Source: Latrodectus hesperus | Taxonomy: Eukaryota > Arthropoda > Arachnida > Araneae > Theridiidae | Assembly: GCA_037975125.1 (NCBI GenBank) | Contig: CM075856.1 | Coordinates: 186,001-250,000 of the forward strand | DNA length: 64,000 nucleotides | Reading direction: 5' to 3' | In this document: positions 11,991-24,150 of the stretch, piece by piece | How positions within the stretch are numbered: position 1 is the stretch's first letter | Layout of the letters: the number at the start of each line of letters is the position of its first letter | Position numbers and translations under genes: made by a program | The notes under the pieces: generated by a model | Database searches by the model: none | What the model was told of the DNA's origin: nothing | What the model saw: the letters and a program-made list of their open reading frames with translations, nothing else

Positions 11991-14740
11991 ATAAATTGTT
12001 TTAGATCCAATGTTCTAAGATTCACTTCATAAAATGAAGGTAGAACTGAAAATGCATTTCATAAATGCATCGACGGTTGGATAGCATTAACTGCGAGATC
12101 ATTACATTGGATATAAAGAAAAAGTGTCGTTTTTTAAATACTTAAATGAAGGAAGGTTTCCACAAATGACTGCTCCGAGCCCACGTGCTCATTAACATGG
12201 AAACCTTGGAATAAAACTCATTTATCGTCTGCATTGCTTTGCCATTAATGGCAACGTTAAATTTTAGAGATAATACAAGCAGCTTTTGAAATATTTCTTA
12301 TTCCAGTGAATTATTTTAATGATTAAAAAACGCTCCTAGAATTTTTAAATAATATTTTTCCTAATATTTTAGGCAATAATTAGAAAAATTGAAATGAATT
12401 ATTGTCAATATAAAAATTAAAGTAACAACATGTTTTTAAAGAAATTTGAAAAGCAAAATAATAAACAGATTTTTTTAATGATAATTACTATTTAAATTAT
12501 CGCTTATATTAATTGCTATTATGACTAAACTTCACAGAGAGTTAAATATAATAATTTGAAAATTAATTCTCATGCAAAATGTATTGCAGTCATATAAAAA
12601 CCGGGTAATAAGCTATTTTGAATAATTTTACAAATTTAAAATGAGAATGTTTTATTGACACAACACAACAAAATTAACATTTGTATGCAATACCTAACAC
12701 CGAAAGGTTTTTCTCTACAATATTTATTAGAAATGATTCTATTTTACAGTCATTTAAATATTAAAATATATTCGTTATAGAAGATTATTTTAAGCCCCTA
12801 TATGCATGATATTTTTGCTTTAAAGTAAAGTTTCTGAGCGTGTACTTGATTACTGTAAATTATCTAATCTCTTTTTCTCTCACGTTCAGTTAAAAATTTT
12901 ATTTTACAACTGATTTTTTTATCTATATTTTGGGAGGTTAAGAGTTAGTATGTTTTGCTCTGTAGTCGCTATACAATCCTACCGGGGCCATCTTGCTTTA
13001 ACGATATGCGCATAATATTAACGCTAGCATAGCTTTAAATACACAATTTATCATTGTATAAGAAAAAAATTATATAAACGAAATATAATAAAATTTAAGA
13101 AAAATGCTGTAACATTGTGGTATAAATAACATAAGATAAAGTATAATGTAATAATCTAATTATATATAAACGTTATTTTTATAATATTATTTTTACTGTG
13201 CATTAAAATTTAATGACGCGGCTTGAAAAGCCAGAATAAAGTATCATTTTAATATTTTCATAATTTAAAATTAGATTTTCAGTTACTAATGCACATTTTT
13301 AGAACAATTAACATTCATTTTTATGATGAATAAAGCTGATTGTTTCACAAATACACATTGTACCATAAAACATTTCAATGGTTAACTTTATTTTGTCATC
13401 GCTTTTAAAACACTTAAAAGCATTTTTCTTCCTTGAAATTACAATTGTGACTATAAACGAAATATTTAATCTGTGAAATTGAGTAAAAAATGCCAGCTAG
13501 ACCGGGAAAATGACCCCAAGTGTTGCTTCATCACAGCACGCGAACTTCGCGACGCAACGAAAGCATTGTTCCTGCTCATGTAAAAATTTTACATGAAATT
13601 GCAGCTTTTAATGAAATTACAAAATAATTGTTTCACATTACTAAGACAAAGAATATTTTTTCTGCATGTATACCTCACCAGAAAACAGTGATATAAAAAG
13701 TAGAATTTGTCAAAAAAAAAAAAAGGTGAGTCAATTGAATAAAGTAAGTTATAAGATTTACACAATGCTAACATTGTCTGTTGTGCGTGACAAACCATTC
13801 CACTTCAATGGAAATAAACCAATTATCCAATTAAAGTTATGAATAATCAAATAAAAATGAATTTAAACTGTTAAATATGTGTGCAACTGTAATTCAAGCA
13901 GTTGTTAAGATGAAAATTCAAATATTTTAATATGATTTGTCATTTAGACAAGAAATATAGCGCTTTTGTAAAATCACAAGAAAAAATTAATTTCAGACTT
14001 GTACGATAGCTTTTATATCACCAAGCAAGAAGCAAATTCATATTCTTTTATTTATATTTTAAGATAAAAGAAAATTTTACTGACAAGAAACTGCTTATTC
14101 GACAATGAAAAAGAATATTTATAATTATAAATGAAACCGAATTAAATTAATTATGTAAAACTGATGTGGGAAAAAAGTTGCTTGAAGACAAAAATCATCA
14201 TAATAAAAAAAATTCTCAATTTAAGCAATTTAGCCTTTTCATTTAATTGCTAACGAAATATTTTACTCAAATTTGTGACTTTCCCTGATTTCGTAAAAAA
14301 AAGTCATAGTGAATTACTAATTATGAATGTATATTATAATAACTAAAGGTTTATTTCAAATGGATGGATATAGGACAGTTAAAAAATCATTTTGAACCAA
14401 CGTATATAAGCGTGTTTTGTGTTAAAGGAAATTTTTGAATAGTTAAAGATGAAATAGTTAAGGAATAGTTTTGATTTAATGCAAATACAACAGTCCAAAA
14501 TCATTTTGAATGAAAGGATAGACAAGAGCTAATCCATTTTTGTGAATGAGTGGAAATATTAATTCTCATCTGCATTTCCTATTAATTTAATTTTAATAAA
14601 TTTTTATATATTTTATAAATATATTTACAGATAGATGACAGTTCTTTTAGACAACTTTCATTTATGATAAATTTCCAGATGAATAGAGACAAGAAAATTT
14701 TTCACTGAAAAAAACAAGAGTTTATAGAAATCGGAAATTT
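11991..14740. other. AT-rich intergenic DNA
   Basis: No gene or element recognised. A short GC-richer patch sits near 13495-13575. The small open frame at 13589-13798 has no recognisable motif. Confidence 0.5.
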
Positions 14741-14762
14741 CGCAAGAACAAAAAATCCGTCT

Positions 14763-15119
14763 TTGTGTCTCCAATCGCTAATACATATACATTTCTTTGT
14801 CATTGTCGAATTTTTTGCCAAACCTTCGAGACTACAAACCAAACCCTTCTCTCTTTTTTTTTGTTTTCGAAATCTTCGAAGAAAAAGGGCACACCCAAAA
14901 TTCCGAAACTTTTTTTTTTATTTTCCGCTTGGGACAACTCCCTTTTTCTCGTTGAAGATGAGACTCGCTGAAGGCATCGGTTACATGGCCCTCCACCTGT
15001 GCATACAAAAACCCATATCACGGGCAGAAGACAGAAACCTCGACACAGAGGTGAACTCGCGACGGATTCCAGAACTGGTTTCGAGAGTGCCTCTGAAGGA
15101 AATATATGTTTGTCATTAA
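14763..15119 (+). other. Unassigned 118-codon open frame, probably not a gene
   Basis: An ATG-initiated frame lies in a stretch less AT-rich than its surroundings. The first half is biased by T runs (FFVIVEFF, FSLFFCF). The second half is more mixed (KMRLAEGIGYMALHLCIQ). No domain, signal peptide or family was recognised. Sequence downstream (GAAGGTGAAGAG, ACCGTTGATAT near 15149-15172) already resembles the unit of the tandem array that follows, so the region may be a diverged part of that array or its source. Coding status is doubtful. Confidence 0.2.
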
Positions 15120-15309
15120 ACATCAGCTTCATTCCGTAGGGCGTGGAATGAAGGTGAAGAGACACCGTTGATATACCATTCCCTCCTCCACCCTCCACTT
15201 GGAGACACTTCGGTATTCAAAGGAACTTTTTCTTGTTCGAAACAACCGTCTCTTTCAGTAGAACTTCTTATGACTCTTCGATACGTAATTTGAAGAAATT
15301 CTTCAAAAA

Positions 15310-16780
15310 ACGATAGATAAATGGTATCCGATAAGTTTAGTTACAAAATGAAATTGAGGTGCTCTAACTTATTTTCTACACGGATTTCTTTTGGGTTTCT
15401 TTTTTTTTCATGTCGTTCGCCTTCCTCTTATATTTTCCCCTATGAAATACAGAGAAAACATAATTATAATATCTATAATTCCACCATCAGAGACGATACA
15501 TTTAAGGAACAATTCGAAGGTGAAGAGCAACCGTTGATATTTGAGGAAATTCTTCACACACAACAAACGATAAATTGTATCCGATAAGTTTAGTTACAAA
15601 ATGAAATTGAGGTGCTCTAACTTATTTTCTACACGGATTTCTTTTGGGTTTCTTTTTTTTCATGTCGTTCGCCTTCCTCTTATATTTTTCCCTATGAAAT
15701 ACAGAGAAAACATAATTATAACATCTATAATTTCACCATACCATAGAGACGATACATTTAAGGAACAATTCGAAGGTGAAGAGCAGCCGTTGATATTTGA
15801 GGAAATTCTTCACACACAACAAACGATAAATGGTATCCGATAAGTTTAGTTACAAAATGAAATTAAGGTCCTCTAACTTATTTTCTACACGGATTTCTTT
15901 TGGGTTTCTTTTTTTTCATGTCGTTCGCCTTCCTCTTATATTTTCCCCTATGAAATACAGAGAAAACATAATTATAATATCTATAATTCCACTTCAGAGA
16001 CGATACATTTAAGGAACAATTCGAAGGTGAAGAGCAGCCGTTGATATTTGAGGAAATTCTTCACACACAACAAACGATAAATGGTATCCGATAAGTTTAG
16101 TTACAAAATGAAATTGAGGTGCTCTAACTTATTTTCTACACGGATTTCTTTGGTTTTTTTTTTCTTTTTTTTTATGTCGTTCGCCTTCCTCTTATATTTT
16201 CTCCTATGAAATACAGAGAAAACATAATTATAATATCTATAATTCCACTTCAGAGACGATACATTTAAGGAACAATTCGAAGGTGAAGAGCAACCGTTGA
16301 TATTTGAGGAAATTCTTTACACACAACAAACGATAAATGGTATCCAATAAGTTTAGTTACAAAATGAAATTGAGGTGCTCTAACTTATTTTTTACACGGA
16401 TTTCTTTAGTTTTTTTTTTTTCACGTCGTTCGCCTTCCTCTTATATTTTTTCTTATGAAATACAGAGAAAACATAATTATAATATCTATAATTCCATCAT
16501 CAGAGACGATACATTTAAGGAACAATTCGAAGGTGAAGAGCAACCGTTGATATTTGAGGAAATTCTTCACACACAACAAACGATAAATGATACTCGATAA
16601 GTCTGTGTTTATAAAATAAAACTGGGGTTCTCCAACTTTTTTCTACATGGACCTCTTTTTAATTTCTTTTATTTTTCATGTGGTTCCTCTTCCTTTTATA
16701 TTTTCTTCTATGAAATACCTCAAACAACATTATTATACTACTAATAACTATAAAACATGTAAAGAACAATTTAAGAAATT
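15310..16780. repeat. Tandem array of ~253-bp units
   Basis: The landmark GTATCC(G/A)ATAAG recurs at 15324, 15577, 15833, 16084 and 16340, and in a diverged form at 16590. That is five full units of 251-256 bp plus a decayed sixth. Each unit contains TAGTTACAAAATGAAATT, a variable poly-T tract, CATGTCGTTCGCCTTCC, ATACAGAGAAAACATAATTA and GAAGAGCA(A/G)CCGTTGATATT. Most length variation is in the T tract and at an ATCAG indel. Open frames of 60-88 codons recur because the units repeat. They are not regarded as genes. Confidence 0.93.
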
Positions 16781-17100
16781 ATAAACAAAAAATTAGAGAA
16801 AGTGGTTGAATTAGTTTAATTTTTATTATTTTTCTATATTTTATTTTATATTTGTACTACTTTTTTAAAAATTACAATCAATCTTCAATAAGTCAATGGA
16901 ATTGACTTTTATATTTTCTACGACCACTTGGTATCTTGGGGAATCTCAGCTATAAAATTAATTTAATGTTTCTTTTAACGCTTTTCGAATACGTAATCTT
17001 TTTCAAAATAATTTTAAGAAAGAATTATCATTAAACGTATTCATAATATGTTTCGTTTTGAAAATTATAATGTGAAAAAAAAATTATGCTAAACAAAATA

Positions 17101-18398
17101 CAGAGGGTATTAACACATTTTTAGAAAGATTTCGATTAAGAATTTTAAAAAAGTAAATATTTTGAAATAAAAATTTTTGACAACAGCTTATTATTTGAAA
17201 TGAGAAATATTGTCTGCTACTTTTATATTTATTGTTATTTCAAAATGTAGCATGTAAACAAGCTGGGGATTGAGGGATAAGTTTTTGCGCCTTCCGAAGA
17301 GAAATATTCTTATTCCAGGATTCAAAAACGTTGTGAAATGCATGGTATTAAAATTTCTAAGTGCAAAATAAGCAACATTATTAATCGGACAGATAAAAAC
17401 CGTCAATCATTATTTCTACATGGAAAGAAGACTCCAAACGAATATCCGAAAAAATTACGTACTGTTTCAAATGTTTCTAAAGTGAAATCCCTGGTAACAA
17501 GAGAAAATCCGTCAACACTGAAATCAATTGCAAAGTCTTTACATCTGTAGCAACAATAAATAAAGTAATAAATCAAGATTTACAAATTAAAAAAGCTAAA
17601 AAATATAATGTTCACCAGCTTTTGCCGAGGCATGTGGCTCAACGCAAAACATTTTGTAGAATCCTGTATGAAAACCATTTAACAGGAGATAAATGAAAAT
17701 ACATTGTGACCCTTGATGAAGCATGGGTTTACCTAAATGAATGCAACAAAAAAGGTCTATTTACTATAGAAAAAGAGGAGAAAAAATTTACAAACCTGGT
17801 TCCATCAATATAAAGAAAATTTCAGTAAGGGGTTTATGATAGTCGCAGGTTTCTCCTACAATAGGAAATTAAAAATAAAAAGAGTAGAAAAAAATTTTAA
17901 AATCAACTCACTATACTATCAGGAGAAGATTTTACGTCCAATATTTACAGAAGAAATTCCACTTCTTCATCCCAAAGACTTTCGAAGAGTGAAACTTCAT
18001 CAAGACAAAGCTACAAGTCATACTTCGAAAACTACCACTGCATTCCTTGAAAAAATGAAGACTAATGCAGGTATTGCATATATATACCTTTTCAGTATTT
18101 TCCTGTGAAGTTCCCTGACATTTCACTTATGGACTGTTATGCCTTTGGTTTGTTAAAAAGAGCTCTTTCTAAACGCAAATCCACCACGATAGATGGACTC
18201 TGGAAAGTAGTGGAAGAGGAATGGAAAGCAATACCCCTGGAAATTTTACGAAAAGCTCTTCTATCATGGAAATCACGATGCAGACTTATAATCCAGAAAA
18301 AAGGCTATCAGGTCGAACATTTTAAAAAATAATCTTTAAACTTTAAATATTAATTGAACGGCCCCGAAATCGTTCTAAAAATGTGTTAATACCCTCTG
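17101..18398 (+). pseudogene. Mariner-like transposon with DD41D-type spacing, decayed
   Basis: A near-perfect terminal inverted repeat of about 26 bp, CAGAGGGTATTAACACATTT at the left and its complement at the right (ending 18398), lies inside TA target duplications (17099-17100, 18399-18400). The 1298-bp length is normal for mariner. Plus-strand fragments run in order: an N-terminal region with helix-turn-helix-like sequence (17338-17549), the first catalytic motif IVTLDEAWVYLNECNKK near 17701, a run MIVAGFSYNRKLKI (from 17836), the second motif KLHQDKATSHTSKT (D at 18004), and PDISLMDCYAFGLLKRAL with the third D at 18132. About 41 residues separate the last two aspartates once a small frameshift near 18090 is allowed for, like the rosa-type DD41D group. 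Several stops make it inactive. Confidence 0.85.
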
Positions 18399-18689
18399 TA
18401 ATATCTTCTAAGTGAAAGTAAATGTGTTTTTTTCTTCTTTTTAATGCGAACATGTTAGTTATACTGGTGTTTTTTGTACTGATATTGTACTTGAGCCTTG
18501 CAATTTAATAACTTTTTTTCATATGCTGAATTATTAAAAAACCTTCGAGAAATACCCAGTCCATTCACATGAATGTAACCATGACGTACTTTTGACATCG
18601 ACGTTAAATACCAATCACAAAAGGCAAGTGGCAGTATGGTGCAGTTGACCTTATATAAAAGGTGTGTGGGAGGATCGGAAAACATTGCA

Positions 18690-19660
18690 ATCGTTGGCGG
18701 AATGTAGGTAATAAGCGATTTATCCGACATCCAAAAAACCATGCTCATTGGCTTTTGGGCCAAGGCTGGAAACATTTCCGAAATGGCAAAGTTTGTGAAC
18801 CGTTCGCGTGCCGCCGTTGTAAAAGTATACCGTTCATTTCAGGATGGGACTGTCCAAAATAAGTGACGTCGTAAATATAGTCATCAAGGATCCATAATTG
18901 AAAGAGGGTTGCCGATATGCGGTCGAACGAATGGAGGTGTTTTGTTAAGCAACTGACTAACGGGCTACCAACAGTGTCTCCCAAACTTTTGCTCAGCGAA
19001 GCTAGTGAGTCCGGGGCTTCGAAGGGGACACAGGTTCGTGCACCTAGGCTGATTGCAGTTCATCAACGACGGAAGCTAGAATTTGCACGTGAATACCGCA
19101 ACTGGATGTTCACTGAGTGGCGTCAGGTAGCGTTTTCCAAGGAATCGCTTTTGTGTTCCATCCGACAGGTGGACGTTGGCGGATACGACATGAAATCTCT
19201 GAACAAAAACAATTGCCGTAAGGGTCTAGGCAGAAGGCTGGAGCATCATGTGTGAGGAATGTTTTCCTGACATTCTCTGGGTTCACTTATCATTGAGGAA
19301 TGTACGAGGGATCCATACAAGTACGCCTCTCTTTGCGGACATGTCTATTCCTGTACTTGCATTGTTTTTCTTCTGAATGATGGCATCTATCAGCAGGACA
19401 ATGCGAAGTGTTATACAGCTGGTAGTGTACGCTGGAAGAGCTCCAGGATGAGTTTATCCAGGAAAAAACTCACCTGACTTAAATCCGATCGAGAAACTGC
19501 GGTACTATCTTGATCAGGTTGTTCGTGGCATGGATCCTTATCCTCGTTATCTAGCACAACTGACCACGGTATAGGAGTCGGCATTGCTCAACATCCCAGT
19601 GAACACCTTGAGGAGCCTAATTGATTCTCTTCCTGTACATCTGGTTTTCATTTTATAAAA
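18690..19660 (+). pseudogene. Tc1-like transposase pseudogene
   Basis: Plus-strand fragments in order: helix-turn-helix region IGFWAKAGNISEMAKFVNRS followed by VYRSFQDGT (about 18745-18860); HQRRKLEFAREYRNWMFTEW followed by VAFSKES (about 19058-19150), where the usual FSDES first aspartate reads K; IYQQDNAKCYTAGSVR (about 19388-19435) with the second aspartate; and DLNPIEKLRYYLDQVVRG (about 19478-19535), the usual site of the final glutamate. Multiple stops and frameshifts separate these. Terminal inverted repeats were not found, so the outer boundaries are approximate. Confidence 0.8.
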
Positions 19661-19769
19661 AATGGATACCCGGTGATATATGCTCCCAAGGCACATGTGA
19701 AGGTTCGGCCTTGAGCTAGGCAATATCCACTCAGCCTCTCATCTCTTCAGACATCCATAAAACTCTCGA

Positions 19770-19945
19770 TCGCTGTTTTTCACTCAACGGCTATTTTTTT
19801 GCACACGCGGGCAAACTAGACCGTGACCTACAGTTTAAAGAAGATTCCGAACCACTGCAAACATACAGGCCAAGGTGGGATTCGAAACCACGAACTGTTG
19901 AACCGAAAGCAAGAGCGCAAACCAATCGGCTTCCAGCTCTGCTGT
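19770..19945 (-). mobile_element. tRNA-derived SINE family E
   Basis: An inverted B-box (GGTGGGATTCGAAACC) sits beside AACTGTTGAACCGAAAGC and GCGCAAACCAATCGGC, the inverted A-box region. The body CACTCAACGGC and TTTTGCACACGCG is shared with copies at 23605-23778, 25863-26010 and 44515-44690. The copy is decayed and no target duplication was found. Confidence 0.75.
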
Positions 19946-19954
19946 CAATAAAAC

Positions 19955-20116
19955 TGAATACCAAGCGTGCTTGGAATCTAAACACCGGAGGGTTTCAGGT
20001 TAGGCTGACCACCAAACCGGGACATATGCTTCGTAACCCTGGGGTCTTGGTCAGGAAAACAAATATAGTCCACTATTGACCTTTGCTCCCATATGGGCTG
20101 TCGTGCCAGCGAGAAT
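19955..20116 (+). repeat. Dispersed repeat family F, partial
   Basis: AGGCTGACCACC, GGGACATATGCTTCG and CCCATATGGGCTGTCGTGCC also occur, inverted, at 21835-22075. That second copy ends in a B-box-like GGATCGAACCTCAGAC, so the family may be a tRNA-derived SINE. Confidence 0.7.
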
Positions 20117-20314
20117 AATTTTAATTTTAGAAAATATGTATAAAAAAGCCCGTCTGAAAAGAATAGAATGAACACAAATAACTAGAAGAAATGACATTTC
20201 TTAACACTATCTTCAAAAGATCGCCAAATAAGTTCAAAAGAGAGCCAAATAAGAGTGTGAGCCAGTATGGTGTAATTGAAATGTAAGGCAATACTATAAA
20301 ATCCAAAAGGGGGA

Positions 20315-20620
20315 GGGGCTTATCGTGATCTAGAGCAGGGCAGCGGCTTTTGGAGCAAAAGGTCCCAGGTTCGTTTCCAGTCACTGTTATATTAAAAGAG
20401 ATGGGTGTCACACTTGTGAATTCTGTATGCTCTTCTGTCGATGAAGGTGTGAGGGAGATTTTTCAGGTTTCTTTGCTTAAGACTTGTGAGTGAGTTCCAC
20501 TTTCCTACGAAACTTAATTACCGGGAATACTGGATTGCCTATCTACATCTTCTGGCAGTGGGGCTGTTCACTATGTCCAAAAAAATCGAAAAGATAGAAC
20601 AAAACTCCTTTTTGTTCAAG
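20315..20620 (+). mobile_element. tRNA-derived SINE family C, decayed
   Basis: A B-box-like AGGTTCGTTTCCAGTCACTG is followed by GAGATGGGTGTC, the family motif also seen at 25190-25440, 28533-28703 and 31680-31850. Boundaries are approximate. Confidence 0.6.
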
Positions 20621-20869
20621 ACGTCTCACAGTTGAGTAGCACTAAAAAAATAAAACTTAAAAGTAAAAAACAGACAGATTTTTTTAATTTTGCCAAATAC
20701 AAAATTAACTTTAACGAGAGTCAGAAAATATTTTCATGAATATACATCATTGTTTAAAGTTTGGAACGTAGAATAAAATGAAGAAAAATTTCAGTCGTGA
20801 AAATACGCATGGTAATATGAGAAACGCGAGAGACTGTATTAAAAATTCTTGCACTAGTTTATAATCAGA

Positions 20870-21140
20870 CAGCGATGATGATTTTTCGTCGTTCTCAATA
20901 TCTGAAGGTAATGGGTTCGAATCCGGGCTTAATCGAAGTTCCGTCGTGTTCACTAATGGCTGCTGGGGCACGTTAAGTAGATGGTGGTCGCAATGTTCTC
21001 CAGGTGAAGTGATACCACGGAGATGGCAGGCTAGAAGTCTTCTGCTTGTTCCCTGCTTCTAAATTACAAGGACTCCCACCTGTCTGCTTACACTAACTGA
21101 TAGAGCTCAACTCTGGGAAGCAGGCAAGAGCGACAACAAC
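20870..21140 (+). mobile_element. tRNA-derived SINE family D
   Basis: The head includes GTTCTCAATATCTGAAGGTA and GGGTTCGAATCCGGGC (B box). The body includes GGTGGTCGCAATGTTCTCC and GCAGGCTAGAAGTCTTCTGC. The end is GCGACAACAACCAC, an (AAC)-type tail. Confidence 0.8.
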
Positions 21141-21834
21141 CACTCTTCATATAACCTCTAAAAATCAGATTCTCACCTTTGTGAAAATCTTCAGTTGCGA
21201 TCTGGTTCGGGTTTAATATTTTATTTATGAATTTTATAAAATGCATGTAAAATGCCGCTATGTAGAAAAAAATAACTCCAGTTTAATGATTATTCAAAAG
21301 GCATTCTTGTAATAAATGGTTTTTGTTAGCAATATGTTTCCGTTCATCAATATCTGATACTGGAAAAAACGTTAACACAGTCAATCGCTTCTTAATTTTG
21401 ATCCAGGATTAAATAAGGAAATCGACACCCGAACTGGCACCCTCTTCTCTATGTTAAATCACAACAGCAGAAATACATTGTGACCACGACCATTTTAATG
21501 TGCACCAGACTATTAGTAAGCAACGACAGCATAGGATACAGCAACGACGCTTTTCCTAACCATGTCACATTGGTATCAAAGAATTGGTTAAATTATAGCG
21601 TATTATGTCTGCTTATTTTTGTCAATCAAAGCTACTGAACAGCCAAAAATCACGAAATTTTGAATATTGATAAAATAACGAAGTCCAAACAATAGCTGGA
21701 ACTTTAAATATCAATACAACGGAAGTATATTACATCCTAGGAAAGTTAATATGCATAATTCTTTTCAGTATGGTGGTTTTCAGCGGAGAAAAGTAGCTAT
21801 TTTGTAAGAAAATGTCTAAAACTAAACTAAACTC
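21140..21834. other. Intergenic DNA, nothing recognised
   Basis: No gene, terminal repeats or SINE head seen. Confidence 0.5.
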
Positions 21835-22075
21835 CATGCCACGACAGCCCATAGTGGGCTAAGGTCTACAGTGCTCATAACTGTTTTCATGACCGATGGA
21901 CCTCCTGGGGTGCGAAGCATATGTCCCAGTTAGGTGGTCAGCCTAACGTAAGACCCCCAATGTTTAGTTTGCTTCCCAAGCATGCTTGGTACTCAGTGAA
22001 TCGACCCACTGAAGGGATTAAAGGCTGAGTCAACCTTGCCCAGGCCGAGGATCGAACCTCAGACAAGAAAATGTC
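21835..22075 (-). mobile_element. Dispersed repeat family F (likely tRNA-derived SINE)
   Basis: Reverse-oriented relative of 19955-20116: GCCACGACAGCCCATAGTGG, CATATGTCCCAGTTAGGTGG, TCAGCCTAACGTAAGACCCC. It ends with GAGGATCGAACCTCAGAC, a B-box-like sequence read on the minus strand. Confidence 0.7.
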
Positions 22076-22194
22076 TACAGACTTAAAATTACGAACAATA
22101 AATGACTTCAACCAAACCCTGAACTATATGACCGATCTTAGCATGAGCATTCCGCCCTCAATCAAGAGACCATAACTTGAAACACACAGCATCG

Positions 22195-22350
22195 ACGACA
22201 ATTACTTATCATTCGTTGCGGTGGCCATGTTGGGCATGTTAAATATATCATGGTCGCAATGTCCTCCATGTGGAATGATGTCTGCGGGACTGGCAAGCAA
22301 GGTTTGAAGTTTTCTGCCTGGTCCCTACCTCTAAGTTACAAAGACTCCAC
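22195..22350 (+). mobile_element. SINE family D, internal fragment
   Basis: Contains TGGTCGCAATGTCCTCCATG and TGGTCCCTACCTCTAAGTTA, matching the family D body. The tRNA head is missing or unrecognisable. Confidence 0.65.
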
Positions 22351-22357
22351 TTTTGGG

Positions 22358-22570
22358 GCCACGGTGGCACACCCACTGGGTGCCCCATAACATACGGCGT
22401 ACGTTCGATGACAGCATGACATCACGTGAAGGGTGACTCTGCTAGGAGTCACCCTTCACGTGAAGGCCATTCCATAATGGCCGTAGTTGGTGAAGTTGGT
22501 GCGAAATCAGTCCTCTCCCTGCCTTTGGATGCTCCACGTCTCTTGATGTTCAGAGGCCGTAACATTCCTT
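22358..22570 (+). repeat. SINE-like repeat containing a perfect hairpin
   Basis: GC-richer than its surroundings, with GGGGCCACGGTGGC and TACGTTCGATGAC as head-like motifs. Arms 22422-22439 and 22446-22463 (TCACGTGAAGGGTGACTC and its exact complement) pair across a 6-base loop. Family unknown. Confidence 0.55.
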
Positions 22571-23600
22571 TTTATCCATGAACTGAACGAAAGTGATTCG
22601 GGGATGGATTTCAGAAAATTGCTTGTTTTACCATAAACACGAATTTTTAACGAGTAGTTTTGCAATCCACACAGCTTCGTAGTTACGTTTTTCTTCTGAA
22701 AATTTAAAATAAAATATTCACCGGAAACATTTTATTGGATGGCATAACGGTAAACTCTTATGTCAAGTCATACTCACTATATTACATCCCTATTTTCTTA
22801 AAGTTACTTTTTTTTATAAATAAAGAAATACTTTTCGGTAAATTTATCCAAAGAATTACAAATTAAACATTATATGTGAAAATAATTTATATCCAAGCTT
22901 CTCGGGAACGTGTTAAAAGACTTATACTTCAATATTCCATTTAATAAATTTTGAAAAAAAATCCATAAGAGTTTTCAACATTATAAGCAATATAAATTTT
23001 GAAAATTTTCAAATAGTTGTCATTTGTATTGCTTAGAGAAATATTATAAATCACAAAAGGAAAATGTTTTTAAAACATTTTTTTTCATTTTTCAGTTATT
23101 TGTGATAAAAAAATGTATTTTAGTAATTGATTTGAGATATCGATCTGAATTTCATTTGGAAATAAGCGATCAATGAATTTTACTTCATCGCAAAAACAGT
23201 ATATTCTAATTTTGATATATATTATAATCATATTAATATAAAAACATCATAATTTTCAATCTGTTGATAAATTACCTTCCCTCTTAATATTTCGTTTACC
23301 ACGATTCCATAAGTAACAGTTAAAATATTCTACAAAAAACAAGTTTTGCTTCAAAAAAAAATAAATAAATAAAAATAAATCTCGGAAAAAATATATAAAG
23401 AAAGTCTGCAATAATTGTATGTGTTAAAATAAAGGCTATTTATGAAAACGCTATTTTTCCAGAAGATTGATAAAAATGTATTAATTATTCTCTTTTGTTG
23501 ATCTGATCATTCCAATTTAGATTCTTATTCAGATCCAATTATATTCTTATTAATATCAAGACCCTTTAATAGAGTAGATTTTGATGCAGAGAGTGGGCTG
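22571..23600. other. AT-rich intergenic DNA
   Basis: Nothing recognised. Confidence 0.55.
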
Positions 23601-23604
23601 ATTG

Positions 23605-23778
23605 GTTTGTTTGTCGCTCAACGGTCATTTTTTGCACACGAGTGCTAATTAGACCGGGACTTACGTTTTAAAGTGGATTCCAAACCACTACAAACATCCA
23701 TGCCCAAGGTGGGATTCGAACCCATCAACTGTTGAACCGAAGGCAAGAGCGCTAACCATTCGGCTGCCAGCTCGGCGC
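23605..23778 (-). mobile_element. tRNA-derived SINE family E, best-preserved copy
   Basis: Read on the minus strand it begins GAGCTGGCAGCCGAATGGTT (A box), continues GCGCTCTTGCCTTCGGTTCA and GTTGATGGGTTCGAATCCCA (B box), and ends in a body with CGTGTGCAAAAAATGACCG. It lacks a proper acceptor stem, so it is a SINE rather than a tRNA gene. Confidence 0.82.
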
Positions 23779-23864
23779 AGAAAGTGGGCCGTATACACAT
23801 TACGCAAAATAAGAATCTGCAAAACTTTCATGCATTCATCCCAACACCATGCATGCAGAAGAGT

Positions 23865-23960
23865 GCATCCATCTCTCATTGTACAACAGTGGCGGGAATC
23901 GAACCCGAGACCTTATGTTCAGAAGATCACTGTCGTACGGTGATGGCCTATGGTATAGAT
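23865..23960 (-). other. tRNA-like fragment
   Basis: The minus strand contains TCTCGGGTTCGATTCCCGCC, a good B box and T arm, but a matching acceptor stem and D arm are not seen. It is probably a SINE head. Confidence 0.45.
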
Positions 23961-24150
23961 TTTGACCAAAATGTGTGAATTTAAGAGTTAAGAAATAGTT
24001 ACTTATTTTAAATGTATACCTTATTTTTAGTTAATGTTAATAAATTTTAATGTGCTATGCTGCTTTACAAAAGCATATTATAAATGCCATCAAAGATTCT
24101 AATCTTAACACCGTTAGATTTCTACGATATAGCTTTAATACTATATGTTA

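Noticed and set aside
15321..16600. A family of small genes of 60-88 codons
   Set aside because: The frames recur only because the ~253-bp unit repeats. They cross variable poly-T tracts and shift between units.
23688..23778. Possible true tRNA genes at the many A-box/B-box sequences
   Set aside because: Every such sequence lacks a matching acceptor stem and is followed by a family-specific body, tail or target duplication, so they are SINE heads or fragments.
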